From the NCBI GenBank assembly GCA_037126765.1, contig JBBCBC010000031.1, positions 4,969,638 to 5,033,637 of the forward strand: a stretch of 64,000 bases of DNA, given 5' to 3'. Made by a program: the position numbers and the translations under genes. The notes under the pieces were generated by a model. That model did not search any database. It was not told where the DNA came from and worked only from the letters and a program-made list of their open reading frames with translations. The DNA is from Stenogyne calaminthoides (taxonomy: Eukaryota; Streptophyta; Magnoliopsida; Lamiales; Lamiaceae). Below, piece by piece: positions 33,154-44,217 of the stretch (within the stretch, counting starts at the first letter, position 1; each line of letters starts with the position of its first letter).

Positions 33154-34452
33154 CTGCGGATAAAATATGGACATTTATTGAGATGTCTAAGTATTTATTT
33201 GATTTTCTAAAGTTTAACAGCCTGTTTTCGATAAAAAACTTATACATAATACTTTTGGCAATTGTTTTAGTTAAAGTTGAGTATATGCATGTCCTATATG
33301 TATATGTGAATCTACATGTAAAGTTTGAAAATCAAATTCAAAGTTTAAATATTTTTATGGTATTTTACAAATAGCAAGATCGTGAGAGTGTAAGTATTTT
33401 TAAATTGTTGAATTTGTTCTCAAGATAGTTTCAAGACATTTTTGAGATTATGAACTCGACCACTTTTCAAAGGAAATAAATTGTGAAAATATTTATGAAC
33501 ATATTAAAGTGAGTCTAGAATAACATAGTCAAAATTTGTAGTCTTTGAATCAACCAAACGAGAGAATAAATTTTTGGAACTTTATATGACTGAACTCAGA
33601 CGAGAATGATCAATTTGAAGATTCTTTTGCTAAGCTTTTAAAGACTAGAAAAATCTGAAAAATTTATGAGATATTCCTTTTACAGTGTTGTATAACATAT
33701 TTGAAAATTGGTGCTTTTTATTTAGCCAAATGGGAATCGTGTATCTTAGAAGTTTGTGTTAGCCAAAGGAAAACTATTTCATTCAACAATTTATTTACCC
33801 TATTTATAATTGTCTAAAATTCATGAAAATATTAAAAAAATACTCTACTTACAGTTTTGTGTCACATATGTATAAGTGGTAATTTTTGAATAAGTCTATT
33901 AGAAGTTTATATTTTTTTTGTACTGTTATACAGTTTTAATGAGAAGTGAAGTAGATTGTGTTATTTATTAAATTTTAAAAAACAATCTGTAAAGAATATC
34001 GACTAGAACCTTTAATGAACTTTGACCTATACTAAGTGTAGTACACCATATGTGAACTTTATAATTTTTACATGAGTAAATGTATTTTATTTGTTTTATG
34101 CATGTAAATGAGCCATTTTTATCGAGTAAATGAGTTTTACCATGAAAGTTTAGCTAAATTTGCATACTATGGTGATGGAATAATTTGTATTTGATTTGAA
34201 AATTCATGACAATGTATGTGTCTTACCTGAATTTTGAAAGAAGTGAGAATCCAAAGGACTCAAGTCCCGAACTACGAACTTAAATAAGTTAAAAGGTTTT
34301 ATCGAATGAAAATAGTTTAAGGAATACACGGTTGATGCCCATCAAACTCATTGACGACTTTTAATAAATGAATCAGACTAAGTATGGTATGGATTGTGCT
34401 ATGTAGAGTAACGACTCGGTTACAAGGCTCGAAAGTCCCTACAAGTCTTAAG
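33154..34452 (+). repeat. Tekay-like 5' LTR, right part
   Basis: Continues the LTR interrupted at 5219. The last 135 bases (34317-34452) match 36403-36540 of the 3' LTR. The rest is AT-rich with no coding signal and has no counterpart in the shortened 3' LTR. The exact right end is uncertain; a CA at 34451-34452 is my estimate, and no clear primer site follows. Confidence 0.6.
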
Positions 34453-34609
34453 CAGTTTCTTTTCCACGGAACAAAACGAGAACAAGAGTACGAGTAATCT
34501 CCATAGTGAAAGCTGCAAAGATACTACAAGGACAGAGATATCAAGAATACTTAGTCAGGTTTCCAGCAACAACTGAAGACAAGAGTCACCAGCCGAAGTA
34601 TAAATTGTA

Positions 34610-35900
34610 CAAGAGTACCCAAACGTATTTTTGAGGAATGGAGTATCCCGGATCGATGAGTGGAATTTTTTTTATTAACCTAATACCTAGTGTTACGCCG
34701 TATCAAAAATATTTTAAAAAATGACACTCACAAGAACTAAAAGAGGAGCTACAAAGGTGTTGGGTGAGAAGTACACTTAACCAAGAGTTTCACCTTGAAA
34801 AACGTCTGTGCTATTTGGGAAGAAGAAACACAGGTCACTCAAGATGTTCATCGATTATCGAGGATTAAACCAATTAACCACCAAGGAACAAGTACCCTTT
34901 TCCAAGAAATGAGGACTTGTTCGATCAGTTGAAACACATAGCGGTATTCTCAAAAAATCAAATTGAGGTCAGATTATCACCAATTGAAAATCATGAGAAG
35001 GTTGAACTCGAGCAAGTTAAGACATGCCGCCAAAAAAATCATACGATTTGCTAAATCTTTTGGTGACACCATAATAGAAATGGGAAAACATCGCTACAGA
35101 CTTCGTCATAGATTTTTCCAAGACGACCAGAAAACGCGACACAGTAGGGTAATTATTGATAGACATAAACCTTGGAAGACATAATGAGAACTTGCGCTCT
35201 AGACCTTGAAGAGAGTTGGGAAACTCACTTTCCACTAATGGAATTCACTTAAAATAACAACTATAATACAAATTTTGTTTGAAGAACTCAATGAGAAGAA
35301 GTGCAGATCACCAATTTGTCGGGATAAAGTTGGAATTTAAAAGATTATAGGACCCAAACTTGTGGAGAAATTAGTTGAAGCCGTCTCACAAATCAGAAAG
35401 TGGACTAAAATCGCAAAAGATCGCTAAAAGACAAGTGATGATGCTCGGGTGAAAGGATTCAAATTTCAAAGTTGGCGAGAAAGTATTTCAAGAGTCTTGC
35501 CAATGAAGAGATCGATTCATTTTAGAAGAGAAACAAGCTGAAGCCTCACTATATAGGAATTTTTTTTTTAGAAAGTCTGAGACATGGCCTACCGTTTAGC
35601 TCTACTGCCAGAATTATATCAAGTACACAATGTATTTCACGTATCTACATTCAGGAAGTTTTTGAGCGACCTAGAGCAAGTTGTCAATTTTTAAGGATTT
35701 AGAGATAAGTCGTGACTTTAACCTATGAGAAAGTACCTGTGAGTTGTGACAATCTTAGAAGGAAAGTTTTACTATTTAGGAGCCGAGAGATCCTATCAGT
35801 TTTAGTATGAAGGGAGCATACATAGCAAAGAGAGAGCCACTTAAGAAAGAGATGATTTTGGTCTTAGTAAAATACCCTCAGTGTTTAACAAGTTGAGTGA
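34610..35900 (+). pseudogene. pol: Chromovirus-type gypsy pol remnant
   Basis: Many short in-phase pieces align in the right order with Tekay/Del-type pol: VQEYPNVF near 34620 (pre-RT), ELKEELQR near 34740, FIDYRGLNQLTTKEQVPF (34845-34900), LRSDYHQLKI (34960-34990), then a large gap. Next come integrase end and linker pieces: RSPICRDKVGI (35300), GPKLVEKLVEAV (35350), RLALLPELYQVHNVFHVSTFRKFLSD (35595-35670, as consecutive shorter matches). Gag, protease, most of RT, RNase H and the integrase core are missing. Numerous stops; non-functional. Confidence 0.75.
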
Positions 35901-35938
35901 GTAAATTTCGGTGACTGATTTTTTTAAGGGGTGTTAGA

Positions 35939-36540
35939 TGAAATAACCCAAAACCAAAAACTAAGATTTAACTCATAATCAAATAAATATTAAGTTAAAT
36001 GTGTTAACAAATAATATTTTGTGCGAAGATTTAAATTTTGCAGGTGACAGACGAGCTCTTTGGACTTGAGGCACTACTAGCACACAGAAGAATAATAAGT
36101 TTTACGGTTCGATTAATAAATAAATAATCGAAGTCAAGTTTTAATGATAAAAGAAATTATCTTTTGAAACCCTAAATATGTTTGATTTTATCGCGTTGTT
36201 AATTTAATTTTTCGAAGCCAAAACCCATACAAAAAATACTAAAATTCAACGACGTGATCCATATTTCTTCTAATAAGTGGGACTATCAAATGATGGTCCC
36301 ACAATATTAATAAAATTGGCCCAATTGAGCTGAAATCATCCGAGAATCTCTACTATCTAATAACATGTGTTTCATAGTACAAAAAATATTATTCTACACG
36401 GTTTAAGGAATACAGGGTTGATGCCCCATCGAACTCATTGACGACTTTTAATAAATGTATCATACTAAGTATGGTATGAATTGTGCTATGTAGAGTGCAG
36501 CTCGGTTCCAAGGCTCGAAAGTCCCTACAAGTTTTAAGCA
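35939..36540 (+). repeat. Tekay-like 3' LTR, internally deleted
   Basis: Begins TGAAATAACCC behind a purine-rich ttaaggggtgttaga tract. It matches 3479-3870 and then jumps at about 36400 to the end section matching 34317-34452, so about 2.5 kb of LTR is missing. It also keeps about 65 bases near 36050 that the first copy lacks. 36541-36770 has no match in the window and may be LTR end or flank. Confidence 0.7.
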
Positions 36541-36769
36541 ATCAAGAAGTTTATAACTTTACTGTTTAAAGTTACCAGGTGGGTGACACTATCTGTATTG
36601 CAGTGGTTACTGTTATATGGATTGTTGATGGTTTCTAAAGTAAACTAACGAATTATAATGATGATGATAATTATACTTAATCCAAGATTTATGAATATAC
36701 ATGGGGACTATGTCCCACATGTATGAAAAGGAAATGTAGGTTGTTTACGGGGATTGGATGTGGTATATG

Positions 36770-38336
36770 TTTGAATTTAGAGGCACGTAAACAAGTAATA
36801 CACGAGCAGCGGAATTAAACAGTTCACCAACAACGAACACATAATTGCATAATTAAATTACGGGTAAACATAAACAGAATTGTTACAGTGACTCGTACAC
36901 AAATTCCTCAACTATGGTATCCACGTAACTGTTGTTTACCAACTCGCACCAATTCACCAGCGTTGAATGCCGAGATGAATTTGATAGAAAATTCTAACTA
37001 AAGTTCTTATGTAGAAATAAATTTCTTGTGTTATTAATGAATTCTCAAGGACTCATATATATAGAGGAAGCCTAGCTTAAATCTTAAGCTATCTTTATTA
37101 GGAAATAAAATCCCTAATCTTCCAAATCAAATCCCATAGATTTGATTTCCCTATATATAAAATCCTACGAATTTGATTTCCATATATATCAAATCCTACA
37201 ATAATATTTCATATATTATTATTGGGAATCCTATTTAATTAAACCTAATTTAATTAAATAATAATAATTATTATTTCTAAATATAATAATTATTATATTC
37301 TCCATAAATTAAATATTAATATTCAATATAATATTTAATCAACCAACTATAATCGGTAAACAACTGTTACAAGTTGTGTGACCCATATGCCCTCGTATAT
37401 CGAGCGATTAGTCAAACAACGGTCTTAATTGAACCCTAGACAATAAATCAGACATTCTCAATATACGAGGTACGTTACGAGGAATTCTGCAACTACGTGT
37501 AACATGTAGGCTATTGTGATATCTTCCCTTCATTCGTGAATACTTGATTAAGTCTTGAACATGAAGTGTCTATTCAAATAAATTAATCATATTATCTCTA
37601 ATCACTAATTGATCACGTATGTCACACTTGGTCACAAAGTCCAAGCTAATGTGCATCGGCCGATGACTTAGATCCAATTATGATGAGAAGATGAGTATTC
37701 TCTCTAAATCCACATTGAGGAATGAATCCTATTATTAGCTCAACTACCACGCACATGCATTTCGTGATGAACTCAATCCAAGCCATATCTACCCATGGAA
37801 GGGTGCAAGTGTCGGTCATGGTTAAAGTTCATCACTCCACACATGTTGTGCGTATTGACCTAAAGTTAAAGGAGTATCACATCGCTCCCACTAACCGAGA
37901 CACCCGTAGACACATATTGTGGAATTACATCAAACGGTTTCTCGGATAGGTATACCAATACTCTCTAAGGTATCTATGCATCCATCATGAGATACCTAAC
38001 ATCTCGTAGTAAGTGAGATCTTACTACACTATCTAAGAGTATGATGCAGATCGCACACCAATCTCAATTGCATCATCAATATCCCATTCTCGATGATCAT
38101 TGATTGGGGCTATTTGAGAATCATGCTTAAGTCATCTGAGTTCTTACAACCTCAGTGACAACAATAACTCATGGAAACACAAATAAGAATAAATGCAAAC
38201 AACCAAATATAATATTCAATCAAGTGTAATGTCATACATTTAATATTAAATAAATAATAATATTAAAACTAAAATTGAATATTATCTTAGTATTATGTCC
38301 TCACAATAGGTTGTCTTTAGGACATTAACACTAACA
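36770..38336 (-). repeat. Angela-like 3' LTR
   Basis: Right edge fixed by the polypurine tract. In the minus direction it starts TGTTAGTGTTAATGTCC. A TATA box (TATATATA) lies at 37056-37063, about 1.28 kb into the LTR, leaving about 290 bases for R-U5. No second LTR copy is seen, so the left edge is only approximate. Confidence 0.6.
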
Positions 38337-38349
38337 ATCTCCCACTTGG
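38337..38349 (-). other. Polypurine tract, Angela-like element
   Basis: On the minus strand CCAAGTGGGAGAT directly before the LTR start TGTTAG; this wording is typical of BARE/Angela elements. Confidence 0.8.
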
Positions 38350-38369
38350 ACTAAAGCCAATCACCTACA

Positions 38370-41300
38370 TGTCTAACCCCTAAACCATTAAATGTCTAGT
38401 GTGTACATGAACACTCAGTGTTTTGGTGAAAGAATCTGTCAAATTATCTTATGTGGGAACACGTTCTAACAAAATTTCTCCTATCGTTATGATCTCTCGG
38501 ATCAAATGATAAGTCTGGGTACATGCTTGCTTCTGTTTGTTGATCTCGGTTTCTTTGTTTGCGCAATCTCACCAGCATTGTCTAAATACAACTTTATTAG
38601 ACAACTGGCACTCGGAACTACCCCTAGTTCTCTCAAGTACTATAAAATCCAGACAGCCTCAATGTACTCAGCTTCGGTTGTTGAATCTGCGGTCGACTCT
38701 TGCTTGGAACTATTCCAACTGACCACCCCACCATTGAGAGTGAAGACATAACTTGATTGTGATTTGTAATCATTACAGTGGGATTGAAAACTTGCGTCAG
38801 CGTAACCAGTTACTACTGGTTCTGACTACCCACCGTAGACAAGAAAACATTCTTTAGTTTATCTAAGATACTTCAGAATGGTCTTGATAGCAATCCAGTG
38901 AGACTCACCCGAATTATGTTGGTATCTACCAGTGATGCCGACAACGTAGGCCACATCGGGCCTAATGGAAGTCGTGGCGTATATGATTGACCCAATTGCA
39001 GATGCATATGGGACATCCTTCATGTACTTGATATCAGCTTCAGTAGAAGGACAATCCTTCTTTGACAACTTTAACCCATGATTTGCCGGTAGAGACCCTC
39101 TCTTAGAGTTGTCCATCGCAAAATGCTTCAACACCTTGTCTACATAGGTGAACTACGATAGTCCCAGCATCCTCTTGGATCTATCCCTTTGGATCTTGAT
39201 ACCTAGGATGTAGCTGGCTTCACCAAGATTCTTCATCATGAAGGTCTTTGACAACCAATCTTTAACGGACTGCACTAACGGGATATTATTTCTCAAAATT
39301 AATATGTCATACACGATTATGAAAAAAATATTCTTCCCGCTGCGTTTACGATAAACAAAAGGATCTTCTGAATATTTGATGAAGTCAAAAGACTTGATAG
39401 CTTCATCAAATCGGATATTCCAGCTCCTAGAAGTTTGCTTCAATCCATAGATGGATCTCTTTAGCTTGCATACTAGATTAGAATTTGACTTAAATATAAA
39501 ACCTTCCGGTTGAGTCATAAACACTTCCTTATCAATGTTTCCATTGAGGAAAGCTATTTTGACGTCTATCCGCCAAATCTCATAATCATAGTGTGTTGCT
39601 ATCGCAAGTAAAATTCGAATGGACTTGATCTTTGCAACTAGTGAGAAGGTCTCATCATAGTCAATTACTTTGCATTGACTATAGCCCTTCGCCACCAACC
39701 TAGCCTTATAGGTTTGTACTTTACCATTTGCGTCAGTCTTACTCTTGAAGACCCACTTGCTTGGTGTACATTGAGTCCATCTGGGATTTCATGGCTTCAT
39801 GCCACTTCTCTCTGAGTCAACATCTAATGTTGCCTCAGTGTAAGTTCTAGGATCATCTTTATTCGGGATCTCCACGTCATCATATTTCTCTACGAGGAAA
39901 CCATAATATCTAGTGGGTGGATTACAAATCCTAGTAGACTTACGGAGCTGTGGTTGTGTAGGCTGTACATTTTGATCGTGAAAATTTTGTGGATCAACGA
40001 TTTCATCGTTGACCGGAGAGTCCTCAAGAGTAACACTTTCAGATGTCTTTTGAGCGGGAGTTTGAACTATGATGTTCTCATCAGCCCACTTGGAGTTTGT
40101 TGCAAAGGCAATGTAGCTCCAATTACGCTCCCACTGCTGAAAGAGGATCACTTAGTGATAAACTTCCACCATGAGAGTTGCTGAATGCTCCCACTGATTC
40201 ATTGTCATGTTTCTTTTATAAATCATCAGTCTCTACATTAATCTATGGTTCTTGAATTTTTTAAAATTTCTATCTTCTTACGACCTTGTTCCTTAAAGAC
40301 ATAGTCTTCTTCGAGGAATCTGGCCTGCGTAGAAACAATCACTGTTTGTTTCTCAGGTAGATAGAAGTAATATCCTCTAGTTTCCTTAGGATATCCCACA
40401 AAATAACCCTTTTCACCTTTGGATTCCAACTTATCAGTTAACATCTTTTTTCACAAATACGGGGCAACCCCACGTTTTGATATGTGTAAAAGTTAGCTTC
40501 TTGCCACACCATAGTTCATATGACGTATGCTCAACCGATTTAGATGGAATCCTATTCAGAATGTAAATTGAGGTTTGTAACGCATATCCCCATAAGAATG
40601 TTGGAAGAGAGGAAAAACTCATCATGGACCTCACCATGTCTAACAAGGTTCGGTTTCTCCTTTAGGATACATAGTTCATTTGAGGTGTTCCGAGAGGAGT
40701 CCATTGCGATTGGATTCCATGTGACATTAAGTAATCAGTGAATTCATGGCTAAGGTATTCACCTCCTCGATCCGATCGAAGACTCTTGATACTCTTACCA
40801 AGTTGCTTCTCTACTTCAGCTTTATACTCTTTGATTTTCTCAAAAGATTCGGATTTGAGTTTCATAAGATACATGTATCCGTACCTCGAGAAATCATCAG
40901 TAAAAGTGATGAAGTAACCGAAGTGACCCCTAGCTAGAGTGGGCAATGGTCCACATACATCACTGTGGATCAACTCTAGATCTTCTTTGGCACGAACCCC
41001 TTTCCCAGAAAAGGGTTTGTTGATCATTTTGCCCTTGAGACAAGATTCACAATTACCATAAAACTCTAAGTCGAATGGGGTTAAGTAGTCTAACTTTCTT
41101 AACCTTGCAATTCTTTTCTTGTTTGCATGACCAAGTCTACAATGCCATAAGTAAGTTGAGTTTTCATGATTACTAAGCTTGAGTCTTTTATTTTGTATAT
41201 TAAGAATGTTATATCCACAATTCAACAAGCATAAACCATTCACTAAAGGGGCATTCCCATAAACCACACCATTTAACATGAAATAACAATTATTATCATT

Positions 41301-41545
41301 AAAATGGAAGAAAAAACCCTCAATATCTAACATAGGAATGAAATAATGTTGTGATTAATAGAAGGAACAAAATGACAATCATTAAGTCCTCATCTAAAAA
41401 ACCAAAGGGTAAGTCTAAAATATAAGTCCCCACGTGTTCATTAAGTTCTCATCTAAAAAACCAAATGTGTGAGCCACGTCCAGTATCTAACACCCAGCAG
41501 TAAGTGCTATTAGTGGACATTTTTATCTCAATAACAAACATACAT
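38370..41545 (-). pseudogene. pol: Angela-like pol: PR, IN, RT, RNase H, decayed
   Basis: Protease CWVLDTGRGSHI (about 41478-41502). Pre-integrase and integrase are 41333-40662, with LWHCRLGHANKKR, CESC, HSDVCGPL and LRSDRGGEY. The codon for the third catalytic residue (E of SERRN) is the stop TAA near 40665. Then LDMVRSMMSF (40640). RT is 39698-39153, where the YVDD box is reduced to VYDI (one residue lost) near 39310. RNase H starts at 39134 and continues with TEAEYIEAV near 38665 and DNLTDSFTKTL near 38430. Several frameshifts and stops. The linker near 39790-40150 is also frame-shifted. Confidence 0.85.
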
Positions 41546-41645
41546 GTTTTAGTGCCAGAAGCACCTAGTTCCTTCCTTTTAGCAACCAGAACCTTACAAT
41601 CCTTCTTCCAGTGCCCTCTTCTACTTTTAGTAGAGGCACCCATCC

Positions 41646-42245
41646 TTGTCTATCCACTCCTTCTTTTGAATACCATCTTAGTGGTAGTGAACTCAAAAGT
41701 TTTGAGCATGTTATGAAGTCCAGGCATGGTCGCATCCGTCTTATTCATATTGTAGTTCATAATGAAGCTCGAATATGAATCCAGGAGCGACTAGAGGATA
41801 GCATAAATGGAAACATTGGTCTTTTAGTTCAGTGCCTAAATTACCAAGTTTCTTAATTAGGCCCATCATCTTTAGCACATGAGGTGAAACCTTCCCTCCT
41901 TCAGCTAACCGATATCTGAACAGATCTCTCATCACTTCATAAATCTCAGAACGAGATTCAGAATCAAAGGAATCTTTTAGATGCTTGAGCATGACCCATT
42001 TTCTCATGTTTCCTATGCAATTCGGGAGTCATGCCGAGCAACATCACATACTGAGCCTGGGAAGCATCCTCTTTATGCTTCTTTTGAGTTGCAATGTCAA
42101 ATGCTTCAACATCTTCAGTACCAGCCTCAGGGGTAACCGAGATTGGTGTGTTCAACACGTACTCGATCTTTTTTTGCCTTAGCACCAAACGCACATTTCG
42201 ATGCCAGTCCAAAAAATTTGGCCTAACCAATTTGTTTGATTCGAA
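41646..42245 (-). pseudogene. gag: Angela-like gag, decayed
   Basis: Minus-strand start region FESNKLVRPNFLDWHRNVRLVLR (read as consecutive short matches from 42245), then IEYVLNTPISVTPEAG and ASQAQYVMLLGMTPELHRKHE. After a frameshift near 42000 the UBN2-type part follows: VMLKHLKDSFDSESRSEIYE and RYRLAEGGKVSPHVLKMMG. A piece of the zinc knuckle (GHWKKDC) is at about 41590-41615. A stop sits directly before the first match, so the start codon is lost. Confidence 0.8.
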
Positions 42246-43565
42246 AACACATCACAATGATAGTTATATATTTCAACTAACCAAGAGAAATAACATAAAA
42301 CGGGAATTAAAACACATAATTCATATGATCAATATTCAACAATCAAAATAAACATTGTCTTTCTTTTATATTTATTTTGTCTCCATTATTTTCACATACT
42401 CAACGACCTCATCGGAAAAGTACGAATTTATATAAAATATAAATTTTAATGGACTAGGATCCACATTCTTACTATTATAATATCTGCTTGGGTTGATTAC
42501 TATAATAGCAAAACTGGTAGGTCTCCATACCAATTGCATGACTGCAATTCCTAGTTGATTGAACCTAGTTCAATCAGATGTCCCTTAATTTTTGTTTTCT
42601 TGCTTGGGCTGGTGAAACAAAATTAAGTTGGTTTACAACCATCGAGCGACGACATTACAAGTCCCTATAAAAGTCCCGTTAGATGTAGATCCGAGCAAAA
42701 GACTTGGGTCTTAAATACTCATTGGAACGAAATCTCCGGTTTACTTTTAATTTCAATGGAAGACATCGTTTCATTTCAATGAAAAAACCATATTTTAATG
42801 AGGAACATTTTAAAGTCGGGGTATTAATTGCTTAATTGAGATCCAACATGTTTACTACATCACATTTGAGCAAATAAATGGGCGCCGCCTACCCAAACAT
42901 GATATACACGGTCCGACAATTATTGGGCGCCGCCTACCCAAACAATTAAATGTGGACTATAACTAATAATGTAAATATTAATCCACATAAATAGTTATAC
43001 AAGTGGGGAGCAACTAATCAAGTTCTCATTTAAAACATAACTTGCACGTGCAAAATCTTCAATAAATATTTAGCACATAAGATATATAAAATAATTTAAT
43101 CTTAAAATTAACACGAAAATCAAATAAACGTGTATTCAATAAATTATCCGTTAATAAGCAAAGCTGAAATTAGAAATACCAACAAGTTCCAAACTTTTGT
43201 TTATTTCTAAAATCCTTTCTTCAAAATTATTTTGCCCAAAATATTAATTTTATCAAATATTAATGAATTTTGTCCAACCAAACAGCCCTTATGAAAATTT
43301 CCATTATTAAATAAATTCAATCACCAAATAAGGCCTCAAAAACAGAATTTTATTTATTTGTTATTAAGTTTGAGGCTTTGATTTGGTTTTGGGCTGTACA
43401 GTAAATCGGCCCATACACCAAAACCGGCTTATTCAACTCCTTTCTCTGCAAAAAAGAATACGCAGGCAAGCACGATGTCGTCTGAGACAACCGCCGCCAA
43501 CCACGTCTGATGGCCCTTGAACTAGATGGCATTTTAAATCGCCCATTGAAATTCGGGCGCATAAA
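42246..43565 (-). other. Angela-like 5' leader, non-coding
   Basis: AT-rich stretch between gag and the end of element D. It carries two copies of gggcgccgcctacccaaac (42889 and 42925) and no reading frame of note. Angela/BARE elements have long untranslated leaders, which fits. Neither a primer site nor a 5' LTR is recognisable. A small inverted repeat cgccc...gggcg lies at 43540-43559. Confidence 0.5.
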
Positions 43566-43569
43566 AAAC

Positions 43570-44066
43570 CGGAGTCACGAGACCACATAAAAATCCCCTG
43601 AACTTAGGTTGACATTCTTTCTGTCTGATCACCTTGTACGTCTTAGGTAAACACTTGGTTGTTACCTGATTGAACTGACCTGATCAGTTAAGACTAATCA
43701 GTCTACCTGGTTGAGTCTTCTGATGCAAGTTATCTTAGCTCAACTTACTGACTTTTCTGGTGTTCTTCTAATGTAGGTCCTCTTATGTCATCTGGTCTTG
43801 TTATGAACTAGTCTTCTGATCATCAAGTCTTTTGAGTCTTCAGTTTGATGTCTCACCTGACCATCTGACTAGCCTGATCTTCTTCAAGACTTAACCTATA
43901 CATATTGAGTTCCCCCTCAATATGTGACATCTGTATTACATCAGTTGTCTATACATCTCAGCTAGTCAGCCTATTATGATTTCTAGATCATCAGTAGGCT
44001 AACAGGTCTGACTGGTCCTATTACATCGGTTTTGGAACCTCCATCAAAACTATAAATTTCCCAATA
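43570..44066 (-). repeat. SIRE element D 3' LTR, partial
   Basis: In the minus direction it starts TATTGGGAAATTTATAG, so the first G of TG has become A. It is rich in repeated gaagact/cagatgactcag-like units. The end that would match 55382-55769 is missing; the left edge toward the Angela leader is uncertain. Confidence 0.6.
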
Positions 44067-44080
44067 ATTTCTCCCTTTTT
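44067..44080 (-). other. Polypurine tract, element D
   Basis: AAAAAGGGAGAAAT on the minus strand, directly before the LTR start. Confidence 0.85.
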
Positions 44081-44217
44081 GAGGAACCAAAACAATTAAT
44101 AGAAAAACAGATAACTGAAAAGGTGGTGCAATTCATTAATGATGATTATCAGTTACAAGTACAAATGAAAAGCATAACCTTATACATCTAATGTTAAGCT
44201 AGTCTTCTGAAGTCTTT

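Larger units (their letters stand above)
3479..36540 (+). mobile_element. Tekay/chromovirus-like gypsy element, split by nested insertions
   Basis: Two copies of one LTR begin TGTAATAACCC (3479) and TGAAATAACCC (35939) and share several hundred bases. The first LTR is interrupted by element A (5220-33153) and resumes at 33154-34452. The second half of the match, starting tttaaggaatac, lies at 34317 in the first copy and 36403 in the second. Between the LTRs, 34453-35938 holds decayed gypsy pol. The right end of the 3' LTR is uncertain (36540 or later). No target duplication was found. Confidence 0.7.
36770..43565 (-). mobile_element. Angela/BARE-like Ty1-copia element, decayed
   Basis: On the minus strand: long leader (43565-42246), gag, protease, integrase, RT, RNase H, polypurine tract (38349-38337) and a 3' LTR starting TGTTAGTG (38336 leftward). 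The AAGTGGGAGAT tract, the ATGTCCTAAAG LTR start and the pol wording (LDMVRSMMSF, EASYILGIKI) point to the Angela/BARE branch. The 5' LTR is not recognised at the right end, and the left LTR boundary near 36770 is estimated. Confidence 0.7.
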
